A DNA stretch of 37,018 nucleotides from an uncultured Anaerolineaceae bacterium. GTDB lineage: Bacteria; Chloroflexota; Anaerolineae; Promineifilales; Promineifilaceae. The notes below the pieces were generated by a model. That model was given only the letters and a program-made list of their open reading frames with translations. It made no database searches and was not told where the DNA came from. Both the position numbers and the translations under genes were made by a program. The first letter of the stretch is position 1; each line of letters begins with the position of its first letter. The stretch is from assembly GCA_937967805.1 (NCBI GenBank), contig CALBTC010000479.1:1-37018 (forward strand), written 5' to 3'. Below, piece by piece: positions 16,946-25,180 of this stretch.

Positions 16946-18693
16946 TCCCGACACCGCAAGCCATACACCGCCAGCCCGTTGCCGGCTGGCTGAGCCGCCT
17001 GACGGTGGCTGATGGTCTGCTGGCGGTTGTGCTGCTGGCAGCGGCCATTTTGCGCCTGGCGAATTTGGACCAGCTGCCCTTGTCTGACACCGAAGCGACG
17101 CAGGCTTTGGCGGTGTGGCAGTTTTGGCAGCCAGATGCGGCCGTTTTCGCCCCCGGCAGTCCAGCCTATTTCAGCCTCACCGGCTGGCTGACGCAAATTT
17201 TTGGCTTTGGCGATGGCGTCATGCGCCTTGTTCCGGCCCTGTTTGGTGTGGGGTTGGCTTACCTTCCCTGGCTGCTGCGCCATCGGTTGGGTACCCAGGG
17301 GGCATTGGTGACGGCCGTTCTGCTGGCCATCTCTCCCCTAAACAGCGTCACGTCGCGCACCGCCGGCGGCGACAGCATCGCCATTTTTGCCTTGCTGCTG
17401 CTTTTTATTGCCTTTATTCGCTACCAGGAAACGGCCGCAGCGCGCTGGCTCTATACGCTTTTTGCCGCTTTGGGATTAGGTTTGACAAGTTCGGCCGTTT
17501 TTTACAGCGGCCTGGTTACCTTGCTGCTGGCCTGGTTTGTACATTCGCGGCTGGGCCTGTCTTTGTTTGTGGCCGGCTGGCATGTAGAGCCTACGGAATC
17601 GAATTGGCGGCAGGGAACGGCCGTTGGCATTGTCATTTTTATTTTGCTGAGCAGTTTCTTCTTGCTGCTGCCCAGCGGCATGGGTGCCTCGGCTGGACTT
17701 GCCGGTGACTGGGTGCGGCAGTTTGGCGGTGCTGCTTCCCTGGATCCACTGCTGGCCCTGGTGCGTTACGAACCCGTACTCGCTCTTTTGGGAGTTGTGG
17801 CCATCATTTGGGCCATACTGCGCAGCCAGCCGCTGGCGCTTTTTGCCGTGTATTGGCTCAGCAGCGGTCTAATTTTGCTGCTGTTACAGCGTCAATTTAT
17901 GGCCAACGCCCTGCTGTTGACGCTGCCGGCAGCCCTGCTCGCAGGCATCATGGTCAACGCGGTCTGGCGGCGGCGCTGGGATCGATTTAGCGGCAGTGCG
18001 GCTCTGGCCGGCCTGGCGGGAGCTTTTATTTTGCTGGTCAATCTGGCACGATTAGGCCGCACCATACAGCAAAATCCGCAGGAAAGCAGTTTCTACTTTC
18101 TGATCATTTTGCTGACGATCATCTTTATCGGCCTGGTGCTTTATTTTGTGGCGGCGGAGGACAGTACGGCCGTCGCCCAGGGACTCCTGCTGGCCATTCT
18201 GGGCTTCTTTCTGGTTTTCCAGTGGGGTACCGGCTGGTGGCTGGGGCAGCAGGGGGCTAACGATCCGCGTGAGCGCTGGGTGAGCAACGGCACCGACGTG
18301 GCTATTCGCGAGCTGGTCGAAACAGTGCGCACGATCTCGCGCCAGCTTACTAATTCAGATTCACAGCTGGAGATTGCCACCACGCTGGACGTACCGGCGC
18401 TCACCTGGTATCTGCGCGATTTTGATCGATTGGAGCAGTTCAGCACGCTGCCGCTTGTACCGGCACAGCAGGTGTTCATCACCGCAGAAAACGGTGACTC
18501 CTCTTTAGCCACAGGTTACAGCGGCACCGATTTTGCCGTTCGCCGCAGCAAACCCGTGCCACCCACCGGGCCGTCTGAAACGGCCGTTTACGACACCTTC
18601 CGCTGGTGGTTTTTCCATGAATCAACGGCCGTAGTGCCCGTTGAGCGGGCCATCGTCTGGGTTCGGGCCGATTTACTGACGAGGCAGCCATAA
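16936..18693 (+). CDS. GT39-like membrane glycosyltransferase family protein
   Basis: About 585 residues with around 12 hydrophobic segments beginning at ~25 (DGLLAVVLLAAAILRLANL). The first loop after helix 1 has LPLSDTEATQALAVWQF, at the position of the acidic DE motif of GT-C transferases, but with Asp and Glu separated by Thr (Asp51, Glu53). The arrangement RLVPALFGVGLAYLPWLLRHRLG and SPLNSVTSRTAGGDSIAIF is typical of the GT39/PMT_2 type. A short soluble extracytoplasmic tail (~470-585) follows. The start is uncertain: the TTG at 16936 lies inside a heptamer repeat just after an in-frame TAA, and later in-frame GTG codons exist. It overlaps nothing and its stop is 1 bp before the sigma factor ATG, suggesting one transcript. 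Confidence 0.8.
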   Translation: MEIFPTPQAIHRQPVAGWLSRLTVADGLLAVVLLAAAILRLANLDQLPLSDTEATQALAVWQFWQPDAAVFAPGSPAYFSLTGWLTQIFGFGDGVMRLVPALFGVGLAYLPWLLRHRLGTQGALVTAVLLAISPLNSVTSRTAGGDSIAIFALLLLFIAFIRYQETAAARWLYTLFAALGLGLTSSAVFYSGLVTLLLAWFVHSRLGLSLFVAGWHVEPTESNWRQGTAVGIVIFILLSSFFLLLPSGMGASAGLAGDWVRQFGGAASLDPLLALVRYEPVLALLGVVAIIWAILRSQPLALFAVYWLSSGLILLLLQRQFMANALLLTLPAALLAGIMVNAVWRRRWDRFSGSAALAGLAGAFILLVNLARLGRTIQQNPQESSFYFLIILLTIIFIGLVLYFVAAEDSTAVAQGLLLAILGFFLVFQWGTGWWLGQQGANDPRERWVSNGTDVAIRELVETVRTISRQLTNSDSQLEIATTLDVPALTWYLRDFDRLEQFSTLPLVPAQQVFITAENGDSSLATGYSGTDFAVRRSKPVPPTGPSETAVYDTFRWWFFHESTAVVPVERAIVWVRADLLTRQP

Positions 18694-18694
18694 A

Positions 18695-19312
18695 ATGAGT
18701 CGTTTTTCCGACCAGATTTTCCAACCGTGGCGCACAGAACTCCCTGCCTACGCCGATGAGCAAAGCTACACGCTTATCCAACGCTGCCTGGCCGGTGAGG
18801 AAACTGCCTATGTGGCGCTGTATAACCAGTATGCCGGGATGATTTACCGGCTGTGCTACAGCTTGCTGCAGCATCGGGAAGATGCCGAAGAAGTGCTGCA
18901 AGACAGTTTTGAATACGCCTTCCGCAAGCTGGCAAATTATGACGCCAACAAGTCAGCCTTTAAGACGTGGCTGTACCAGATTGCCGTCAGCCGCTGCCAC
19001 AACAAGCGGCGGCGCAAATGGCTGCCTACCTTTTCGCTGAGCCAATTGGTAAACCAGGAAATAACGGATTCTGACTCCCCCACGCCGGCGGAGACGATTC
19101 AGCTCACAGAGCGGCAGCAGGTGGTGTGGGCAGCTATTCAGGAATTATCTGACAAGCTGCGGGAAACGGCCGTCCTGCGCTACTATGAAGGATTTTCTTA
19201 CGTGGAAATTGGCCAGATTTTGGGGATTCCCACCAAAACGGCCGAATCCCGAATGCGGCTGGCGCACAACGCTTTGCGCGAGTCGCTGGCGGAGCAGATT
19301 GAACATGATTGA
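18695..19312 (+). CDS. ECF-type RNA polymerase sigma factor
   Basis: 205 residues. Sigma region 2 spans ~25-95, with the YAGMIYRLCYSLLQHREDAEEVLQDSF core followed by FKTWLYQIAVSRCHNKRRR. Region 4 spans ~135-190, with LRETAVLRYYEGFSYVEIGQILGIPTKTAESRM as helix-turn-helix. There is no region 3, which is the ECF layout. The ATG sits 1 bp after the stop of the membrane glycosyltransferase and the 3' end overlaps the next gene by 8 bases, so it is probably translationally coupled to both. It would direct transcription of an envelope regulon, controlled by the membrane protein encoded next. Target promoters were not identified. Confidence 0.93.
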   Translation: MSRFSDQIFQPWRTELPAYADEQSYTLIQRCLAGEETAYVALYNQYAGMIYRLCYSLLQHREDAEEVLQDSFEYAFRKLANYDANKSAFKTWLYQIAVSRCHNKRRRKWLPTFSLSQLVNQEITDSDSPTPAETIQLTERQQVVWAAIQELSDKLRETAVLRYYEGFSYVEIGQILGIPTKTAESRMRLAHNALRESLAEQIEHD

Positions 19313-19907
19313 AACGGATAAAAAAGCCACAGAGAGAAAAGAGAGCTTAGAGGTTTTGAGTCTCATCTCAAAAACCTCTGTGAACGCTGTGGCCAATAGT
19401 CTGGCTCCCACAAATCTGCTGCAAGAATATGTGCTCGATTTGCTGCCACCGGCTGAAAAACAGCAGTTGGCTCAAAAAATCGGACGTGATCCGGCTTTGT
19501 TGCAGCAGGTTCGGCAAGAACGGCAGGTAGGAGAGTTGGTGAAAAGCACTTTGCAGCAAGCGGGTGCCGTAGAAAACGGCCGTCTGGCCCATTTGATGCC
19601 GGCAATTCCCAAACAGAAACGGCCGTTCTGGTCCAGTTTTGCCCCGCGCCAGGTGGCGATGGTGGCAATGCTGTTCGTTTTGCTGCTGGGTGGCTGGCAG
19701 TGGTTAAACAGCAGCCAGTCGGCCATCTGGCAATCAACACCGACGATTGTCGCCGTCACGGCCACCACAACACAGACACCCACCGCCACTGAAACGCAAC
19801 GGGTGCCTACGGAAACGGCCGTGGCCCGCCAAACCGAGCCCGAGATCATTTTGACGCCGGCGCCGCTGCCGACACCGGTTGCGGCCGTTCCGGTAAACAC
19901 AAATTAA
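19305..19907 (+). CDS. Putative membrane-bound anti-sigma factor
   Basis: 200 residues, starting at an ATG that overlaps the sigma factor stop by 8 bases. The N-terminal cytoplasmic part has LLQEYVLDLLPPAEKQQLAQKI (~38-59), the pattern of anti-sigma helices, but there is no His/Cys zinc motif and no cysteine. A single membrane helix lies at ~116-134 (QVAMVAMLFVLLLGGWQWL), followed by a ~65-residue Thr/Pro-rich extracytoplasmic tail. Position directly after an ECF gene, the single helix and the topology support the call; the sequence match itself is weak. Codons ~8-30 are made by an inserted inverted repeat (19326-19393), so the N-terminal start of the folded part is probably after residue 30. 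Confidence 0.7.
   Translation: MIETDKKATERKESLEVLSLISKTSVNAVANSLAPTNLLQEYVLDLLPPAEKQQLAQKIGRDPALLQQVRQERQVGELVKSTLQQAGAVENGRLAHLMPAIPKQKRPFWSSFAPRQVAMVAMLFVLLLGGWQWLNSSQSAIWQSTPTIVAVTATTTQTPTATETQRVPTETAVARQTEPEIILTPAPLPTPVAAVPVNTN
19326..19393. repeat. Inverted repeat inside the anti-sigma coding sequence
   Basis: Outer arms GCCACAG (19326-19332) and CTGTGGC (19387-19393). Inner arms AGAGGTTTTGAG (19349-19360) and CTCAAAAACCTCT (19367-19379), complementary with one extra A. The element is in frame in the N-terminal coding part. Confidence 0.75.
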
Positions 19908-19917
19908 ACTTGAATCC

Positions 19918-19979
19918 AGGACTGGCAGTCCTCAAAGTAATCTGGTTACTGTCAACTAAAATTGAGGACTGCCAGTCCT
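19918..19979. repeat. GGCAGTCCT inverted repeat upstream of the Agl23-like gene
   Basis: Arms AGGACTGGCAGTCCTCAA (19918-19935) and TTGAGGACTGCCAGTCCT (19962-19979) are exact complements, and each arm is itself nearly palindromic. It ends 26 bases before the ATG at 20006. It shares the GGCAGTCCT core with 8912-8972. Confidence 0.8.
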
Positions 19980-20005
19980 AAAAAACTGAGAACGCTGGAA
20001 TTTTT

Positions 20006-23000
20006 ATGACTGACCTGACAACGCCTGAACCCAAAACCGACTTATTAACCCGGCCTTTATTGGCAACGCTCAACATTGACTGGGAGAAAACTGCTTATTT
20101 CCTCATTTTGCTGGCGGCGATCATCACCCGCTTCTGGGGGCTGGGCGACCGGGTAATGAGCCACGATGAAAGCCTGCACACCCAGTTTTCTTACCAATAC
20201 TTCATTGGCGACGGCTTCAGCCACACGCCGTTGATGCATGGCCCATTTTTGTTCCACCTCACCCCCATCTTCTACTGGCTGTTTGGCGATAGCGACTTTT
20301 CGGCGCGGCTTCCCGTGGCCATTTTTGGCATCATCCTGGTGGCGATGCCCTATTTCTTGCGCCCCTGGCTGGGCAAACTGGGCGCGCTGGCCGCCAGCTT
20401 CTTCTTTCTCATATCGCCTTACCTCACCTACTACTCCCGCTACATTCGCCACGACATTTACGTCATTGTCTGGGCGATGATTATCTTTATCGCCATCTGG
20501 TATTACTTCCAGAAACGAGAAGAGAAATATTTATGGTGGTTTGCCGCCGGCAACGCGCTGATGTTCTCTACGAAAGAGGTGTCCTTTATTTACGTTGCCA
20601 TCTTTGGCAGCTTTTTGATCATTCGTCTGCTGCCGCAAATCTGGATGGCGCCCTGGCTGCGCAACAATTTAAGCAGGCTCACGTCGCCGGTGCTGCTGGG
20701 GCTGCTGGGGCTCTTGATGATTGGCGGTGGTCTATTGGGCCAGCAGTTGGCTGGCGAACCGGAGCCAATCGCTACGCCGGAGGATACCGGCGTTTTTGCC
20801 GCCGATCCTGAAACCGATGCCCAGGTAACCCCCGAAGCTGACCAGGCCAGTGTGGTGGAAGCCCGCCTGGGCTGGGTACAAATCGTGGGTATCTTTGCCC
20901 TGTCTGCCGGGTTGTTTTGGGTGGCGGCGCGTTTTCGGCCGTTTTTGAAGAACTACAGCGAATTTGATCTCATCGTCCTGTTTACCACCCTTATCTTGCC
21001 CATGGCGTCGCCGCTGCTGGTGGTCATGGCCGGCGGCAATCCACGCGACTATACCTTTAACAGCTGCGTGTTGGAGGGGCAGGAGACGATGTCGGCCATC
21101 CAGCTCTTTTTTGCCCGGATGGGCAATGCCACCTGCTGGGGTGCCTTTTTTGATTCGCCGATGTTTTTAACGGCCGTTTTCCTCTTCATCACCTTTCTCG
21201 TGGCGGTGCTGGTGGGTCTATGGTGGGACCAACGGCGCTGGCTCATTGCCGCCGGTATTTTCCACGCCATCTTTTTTGTGCTGTATACCTCCGTTTTTAC
21301 CAACTTACCCGATGGCTGGATCAGCGGCACCATTGGGTCGCTGGGTTATTGGCTGGAGCAGCAAGACGTGGCCCGGGGCAACCAGCCGCCGTTTTACTAC
21401 TTTTTCGTGGTCCCCTTTTACGAATTTTTGCCGCTTATCTTCTCGCTGCTGGCCATCCGGTTCTGGCTTATCAAGCAGCGCATCAACCAGGTGACAGGGT
21501 ATTGGATTACGGCCGTACTGCTAACCTTGCTGGGCTACAGTCTAAGTAACTGGCTGTTTAACCTGGGCAACGTGGCCCAGGGCCTGGAGCCAAATCGTCT
21601 GCCCGGCATTTTGGTAGCCTTGCTCATTTTGGGCATTGCCATTTTGGGCTGGTTCCTCATCCGGCGCGAGCAGATTTTGCGGGCCCATGGCCTGGAAAAG
21701 AGCTTGATGGGCCTCCTGGCAAAGGACATCATGTGTGAATTTGTGGCGTTTGTGAGCTGGTGGCTGGCGCTGACCTGGGTGGCTTACAGTGTGGCCGGAG
21801 AAAAGATGCCCTGGCTGAGTACCCATTTTGTCATCCCAATGGGCTTGCTGGCCGGCTGGTACATCAACGAGCGGTTCAAGGATTTTAACTGGCGCGACCT
21901 GTTTTCCAGGCAATCGCTGCTTTACGTGGGGCTGACATTGGGGCTCATTGTGGCCATTTTTGTGGCGCTGGGGCCGGTTTTGCTGGGGCGGGTGCAGTTG
22001 GGCAACCAGCAGTTGAGCAACCTGAACCAGTTGGGGCGCGTTCTTGGTGGCATCGTGCTGGCGGCGGTTGTCTTTTGGTTCTGGCAGCAGGTGCGCGAGC
22101 GGATGAACGGCCGTCTCCGCCGTCCCTTGCTTGTATTATCTGCTCTGATCCTGCTCAGCATCCTCACCGTGCGCTTCATGTATCTGTCCAGCTTCCCCAA
22201 CGCCGATTACGCGCGCGAATTCATGGTGTATGCGCACGGTGCCCCCGCCGCTAAAAGCATGGTGCTGGACCAGATCGAAACGCTCTCCATGCGAATGCAC
22301 GGCGACAAAAGCATTCGGGTCGCCTTTGGCGGCAGCGGTGTCTCCTGGCCGTTTACCTGGTACATGCGCGAATATCCCAATCGCGTCTATTTTGGCGAAA
22401 CGCCGTCGGCCAACCTGAACGAATCCCCCATTGTGCTGGTAGGGCGCAGCAACTGGGATGAAGTGGACCGGCTGTTGGGCAACAATTACACCTACCGCAC
22501 CTACACCTACCTCTGGTGGCCGATGGAAGAATATCGCAACATCAATTGGGCCGCTATTTTGGGTGATCCCAACCGGCCGGAGGGAATGGAGCGGCGCGGC
22601 TTGCTCAACCCCAACGTGCGCGAGGCGCTGTGGGACATCTTCTTCTACCGCGACTATAGCAAATACAGCCAGACGTTTGGCGGCACCCTAACCGATGGCC
22701 AATGGCCGCTGCGGGACGATTTGCGCCTCTACGTGCGTAAAGACGTGCTGGCCGATCTGTGGGATTTTGGCCTGGAAGCGGTGGGGGCGCCCGGTTTAGA
22801 AACACCATATGAAGAAGGCGAGATTTCCGTCTTTCCCACTTTGGTCATGAATCCCAGCGGCGTGGCCGGCGCCACAGAAGAACAGCTTTTTGCCCCGCGC
22901 AACGTGGCGGTGAGCAGTGACGGCCGACTCTACGTTCTGGACTCCGGTAACCAACGGGTGCAAATTTATGATGCCGAGGGGCGGTTCGTCGACAGCTTTG

Positions 23001-23944
23001 GCAGCCCCGGCGCGGGTAACGGCCAGTTTAGTCCCGAAGGTCAAGGACCGTGGGGATTGGCCATCGACGAAGAGTTTGTTTATGTAGCCGATACGTGGAA
23101 CCATCGCGTGCAGAAATTTACCCTGGACGGGCAGTTTGTGGCCGCTTACGGCCGTCCCGGTAACACCATAGACGACCCGGCCGGGCAAGGACTGGGGCTC
23201 TTTTTTGGTCCACGAGAAATCGCCCTCACCTCCGATGGACGTATCCTGGTGACCGACACCGGCCATCATCGCATTCAAATCATGGATGCCGAGGGTAACT
23301 TCATCGGACAGTTGGGCGCCGGTGGCGATCAGTTTGGCAGCGGGCTGGGCCAGTTCTATGAACCGGTGGGCATTGCCGTGAGCAACGATGGGTTTGTCTA
23401 CGTGGCCGATACGTGGAACGGCCGTATCCAGCAGTTCACTTCAGACCTGATTCCGGTTAATGAATGGCTGCTGGACACCGGCTGGCCGGCCAACACTTCC
23501 ATCAACAATAAACCTTACCTGGCGGTCGACAGCGGTGGTCGCGTCTACGTCACCGATCCGGAGGCGGCTCGCGTGCTTATCTTTGGGCCGGACGGCAGCT
23601 ATTTGGGCAAATTTGGCCAGTTTGGCACCGACGCCAACAGCCTGAATCTGATCAACGGCATCTTCATCGACAATCAGGACAACATCTACATTGCCGATGC
23701 GGGCAACAACCGCGTACTCAAATACGCGCCGATTTTCCCGCCGGTCTTGCCCATTGAAGAGCCGGAGGAGCCAATCGAAGAACCGGTAGAAGAGGAACCT
23801 GTAGAGGAGGCAGACGAAGAGCCGACCGAGGCTGTTGAAGAAGAGGAACCGGCTGAAGAGGAAAGTGATGAGGCAGATACGGCCGTTGAGCCCACGGAAG
23901 CCGTTCCTCCCACCCAACCGTCAACGGACGAGAATGACAGTTAA
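20006..23944 (+). CDS. Agl23-like (TIGR03663) membrane protein fused to an NHL-repeat propeller
   Basis: 1312 residues. ~30-740 is a multi-spanning GT-C-like region with the first-loop motif VMSHDESLHTQFSYQY (Asp54-Glu55) and SPYLTYYSRYIRHDIYV, matching the TIGR03663 group linked in archaea to the N-glycosylation protein Agl23. A 60-residue insert rich in Asp/Glu/Pro lies at ~250-290. A soluble region with WWPMEEYRNINW follows. ~955-1240 holds NHL-type repeats (VYVADTWNHRVQKF, VYVADTWNGRIQQF, IYIADAGNNRVLKY), predicted to form a beta-propeller outside the membrane. The last ~65 residues are almost entirely Glu/Pro/Thr/Asp. The fusion suggests an enzyme or flippase partner with a built-in extracytoplasmic binding platform. 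An intrinsic terminator lies 22 bp after the stop. Confidence 0.87.
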   Translation: MTDLTTPEPKTDLLTRPLLATLNIDWEKTAYFLILLAAIITRFWGLGDRVMSHDESLHTQFSYQYFIGDGFSHTPLMHGPFLFHLTPIFYWLFGDSDFSARLPVAIFGIILVAMPYFLRPWLGKLGALAASFFFLISPYLTYYSRYIRHDIYVIVWAMIIFIAIWYYFQKREEKYLWWFAAGNALMFSTKEVSFIYVAIFGSFLIIRLLPQIWMAPWLRNNLSRLTSPVLLGLLGLLMIGGGLLGQQLAGEPEPIATPEDTGVFAADPETDAQVTPEADQASVVEARLGWVQIVGIFALSAGLFWVAARFRPFLKNYSEFDLIVLFTTLILPMASPLLVVMAGGNPRDYTFNSCVLEGQETMSAIQLFFARMGNATCWGAFFDSPMFLTAVFLFITFLVAVLVGLWWDQRRWLIAAGIFHAIFFVLYTSVFTNLPDGWISGTIGSLGYWLEQQDVARGNQPPFYYFFVVPFYEFLPLIFSLLAIRFWLIKQRINQVTGYWITAVLLTLLGYSLSNWLFNLGNVAQGLEPNRLPGILVALLILGIAILGWFLIRREQILRAHGLEKSLMGLLAKDIMCEFVAFVSWWLALTWVAYSVAGEKMPWLSTHFVIPMGLLAGWYINERFKDFNWRDLFSRQSLLYVGLTLGLIVAIFVALGPVLLGRVQLGNQQLSNLNQLGRVLGGIVLAAVVFWFWQQVRERMNGRLRRPLLVLSALILLSILTVRFMYLSSFPNADYAREFMVYAHGAPAAKSMVLDQIETLSMRMHGDKSIRVAFGGSGVSWPFTWYMREYPNRVYFGETPSANLNESPIVLVGRSNWDEVDRLLGNNYTYRTYTYLWWPMEEYRNINWAAILGDPNRPEGMERRGLLNPNVREALWDIFFYRDYSKYSQTFGGTLTDGQWPLRDDLRLYVRKDVLADLWDFGLEAVGAPGLETPYEEGEISVFPTLVMNPSGVAGATEEQLFAPRNVAVSSDGRLYVLDSGNQRVQIYDAEGRFVDSFGSPGAGNGQFSPEGQGPWGLAIDEEFVYVADTWNHRVQKFTLDGQFVAAYGRPGNTIDDPAGQGLGLFFGPREIALTSDGRILVTDTGHHRIQIMDAEGNFIGQLGAGGDQFGSGLGQFYEPVGIAVSNDGFVYVADTWNGRIQQFTSDLIPVNEWLLDTGWPANTSINNKPYLAVDSGGRVYVTDPEAARVLIFGPDGSYLGKFGQFGTDANSLNLINGIFIDNQDNIYIADAGNNRVLKYAPIFPPVLPIEEPEEPIEEPVEEEPVEEADEEPTEAVEEEEPAEEESDEADTAVEPTEAVPPTQPSTDENDS

Positions 23945-23965
23945 ACGGCCGTCGGCCTAAAACCC

Positions 23966-24002
23966 AGACCTGCCAGAGCAGAAATTCTGGCAGGTCTTTT
24001 TT
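23966..24002 (+). terminator. Intrinsic terminator ending the glycosyltransferase block
   Basis: Perfect 11-bp stem AGACCTGCCAG (23966-23976) and CTGGCAGGTCT (23987-23997), a 10-base loop, then a run of six T. It lies 22 bases after the Agl23-like stop codon. The stem shares the ACCTGCCAGGT core with repeats at 24887 and 24966, so a dispersed repeat may have been recruited as terminator. Confidence 0.88.
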
Positions 24003-24030
24003 GTATCCTTAAGCCACGAATTAAAATGGA

Positions 24031-24089
24031 ACGCTGATTTGCCTGATTCCCGTGATCATTTTTATCAGGCCAATCAGGGGAATCAGCGT
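24031..24089. repeat. Imperfect inverted repeat in the leader of the FabG-like gene
   Basis: ACGCTGATTTGCCTGATT.. (24031-24056) pairs with ..AATCAGGGGAATCAGCGT (24064-24089) over 26 bases with about five mismatches. It ends 10 bases before the ribosome-binding site of the next gene, so folding could affect translation. Confidence 0.65.
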
Positions 24090-24111
24090 CCTATTTTCGA
24101 AGGAGAATGGA

Positions 24112-24870
24112 ATGGATTTCACGGAAAAGGTAGTTTTGGTAACGGGCGGATCGCGGGGCATTGGCCGGGCGATTTGCCGGCAGTTTGCTCAGCGTGGGGC
24201 GCAGGTGGTGGTGCATTACAACAGCAACCGGACCGCCGCAGAAGAAACGGCCGCATACGTCCCCGGCAGCAATCACCACATCGTCCAGGCGGAGTTGGGC
24301 AGTGAAGATTCGCTGGAAATGATGGTGAAAGAGGTAGTGGGCAGGTACGGCCGTATCGACATCCTGGTTAACAACGCCGGCATCTATGAAGATCATCCGC
24401 TGGCCGAAGTGTCCTTTGCCGAGTGGCAGGCGGCGTGGCAGCAAACGTTGGCGGTGAATTTGGTCGGGGTGGCCAACCTGACCTATTTGGTGGGGCAGCA
24501 GATGATTGCGCAGGGATACGGCCGTATCGTCAACGTCTCCTCGCGCGGCGCGTTTCGCGGTGAACCGACCGCCCCCGCCTACGGGGCGAGCAAAGCCGGG
24601 CTCAACGCCATGAGCCAGTCGCTGGCCAGATACCTGGCTCCGTACAACATTTTTGTCGGCGTGGTGGCCCCCGGCTTTGTAGAAACCGACATGGCCGCCG
24701 ATCATCTGGCCGGGGAAGCCGGTGATGCCATTCGCGGACAAAGTCCCCTCAACCGTGTGGCCACCCCGGACGAAGTTGCCTATCCCGTGCTGTTTTTAGC
24801 CGCCGAAGGCACCCAGTTCCTCACCGGCGCCATCATCGACGTCAACGGCGCCTCCTACCTGCGCACCTGA
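24112..24870 (+). CDS. Short-chain dehydrogenase/reductase, FabG-like
   Basis: 252 residues, classical SDR. The Rossmann cofactor loop TGGSRGIGRAI is at ~11-21, the Asn-Asn-Ala-Gly motif in ILVNNAGIYEDH, the catalytic Ser in VNVSSRGAFRG, and Tyr-x-x-x-Lys in YGASKAGLN; the C-terminal PxEVAxxVLFLAAEGTQFLTGAIIDVNG pattern is typical of 3-oxoacyl-ACP reductases. The family reduces 3-oxoacyl or related carbonyl groups with NADPH; the real substrate is not certain. The ATG at 24112 is chosen because an AAGGAG ribosome-binding site lies at 24100-24105, while the in-frame upstream start at 24052 would be inside the inverted repeat. It appears to be a single gene downstream of the terminator. Confidence 0.93.
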   Translation: MDFTEKVVLVTGGSRGIGRAICRQFAQRGAQVVVHYNSNRTAAEETAAYVPGSNHHIVQAELGSEDSLEMMVKEVVGRYGRIDILVNNAGIYEDHPLAEVSFAEWQAAWQQTLAVNLVGVANLTYLVGQQMIAQGYGRIVNVSSRGAFRGEPTAPAYGASKAGLNAMSQSLARYLAPYNIFVGVVAPGFVETDMAADHLAGEAGDAIRGQSPLNRVATPDEVAYPVLFLAAEGTQFLTGAIIDVNGASYLRT

Positions 24871-24886
24871 ACCGCCTTACCAAACC

Positions 24887-24980
24887 AAACCTGCCAGGTT
24901 TACACAGAAACTTTGCCATTAAGAGACCTCGTGAAGCAAACCAACTTCACACACAATCATCTTGAAAACCTGTCAGGTTT
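24887..24980. repeat. Two AAACCTGYCAGGTTT near-palindromes
   Basis: AAACCTGCCAGGTTT (24887-24901) and AAACCTGTCAGGTTT (24966-24980) are odd-length palindromes differing at one base, in the 310-bp gap before the SLC12-like gene. They share their core with the terminator stem at 23966. Confidence 0.7.
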
Positions 24981-25107
24981 CTTCGACATAAATCAGTTAA
25001 ATCTTGAGGTGAATGAAAGCCAGCTAACGGATGTGTACAAAAGGGATTTACCGAATTTACGGCAAGCATTTTTAAATGAGATTTTGGAATTAGCAAGTGA
25101 GGGCTAA
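24913..25107 (+). CDS. Doubtful 64-codon open frame
   Basis: A TTG-started frame of 64 codons that runs through one AAACCTGTCAGGTTT palindrome. Its second half (DVYKRDLPNLRQAFLNEIL, AT-richer than its neighbours) looks protein-like but I do not recognise it. No ribosome-binding site is clear. It may be a remnant of a displaced gene joined to repeat sequence. The stretch 25108-25180 holds nothing I can name beyond the ribosome-binding site of the next gene. Confidence 0.2.
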   Translation: MPLRDLVKQTNFTHNHLENLSGFFDINQLNLEVNESQLTDVYKRDLPNLRQAFLNEILELASEG

Positions 25108-25180
25108 AATCAATTTTGCAACTTTAGAAAAGATTGCCTAAACTCGATCATGCTCGATTTCAACAACGCAAGGTAGGTTA

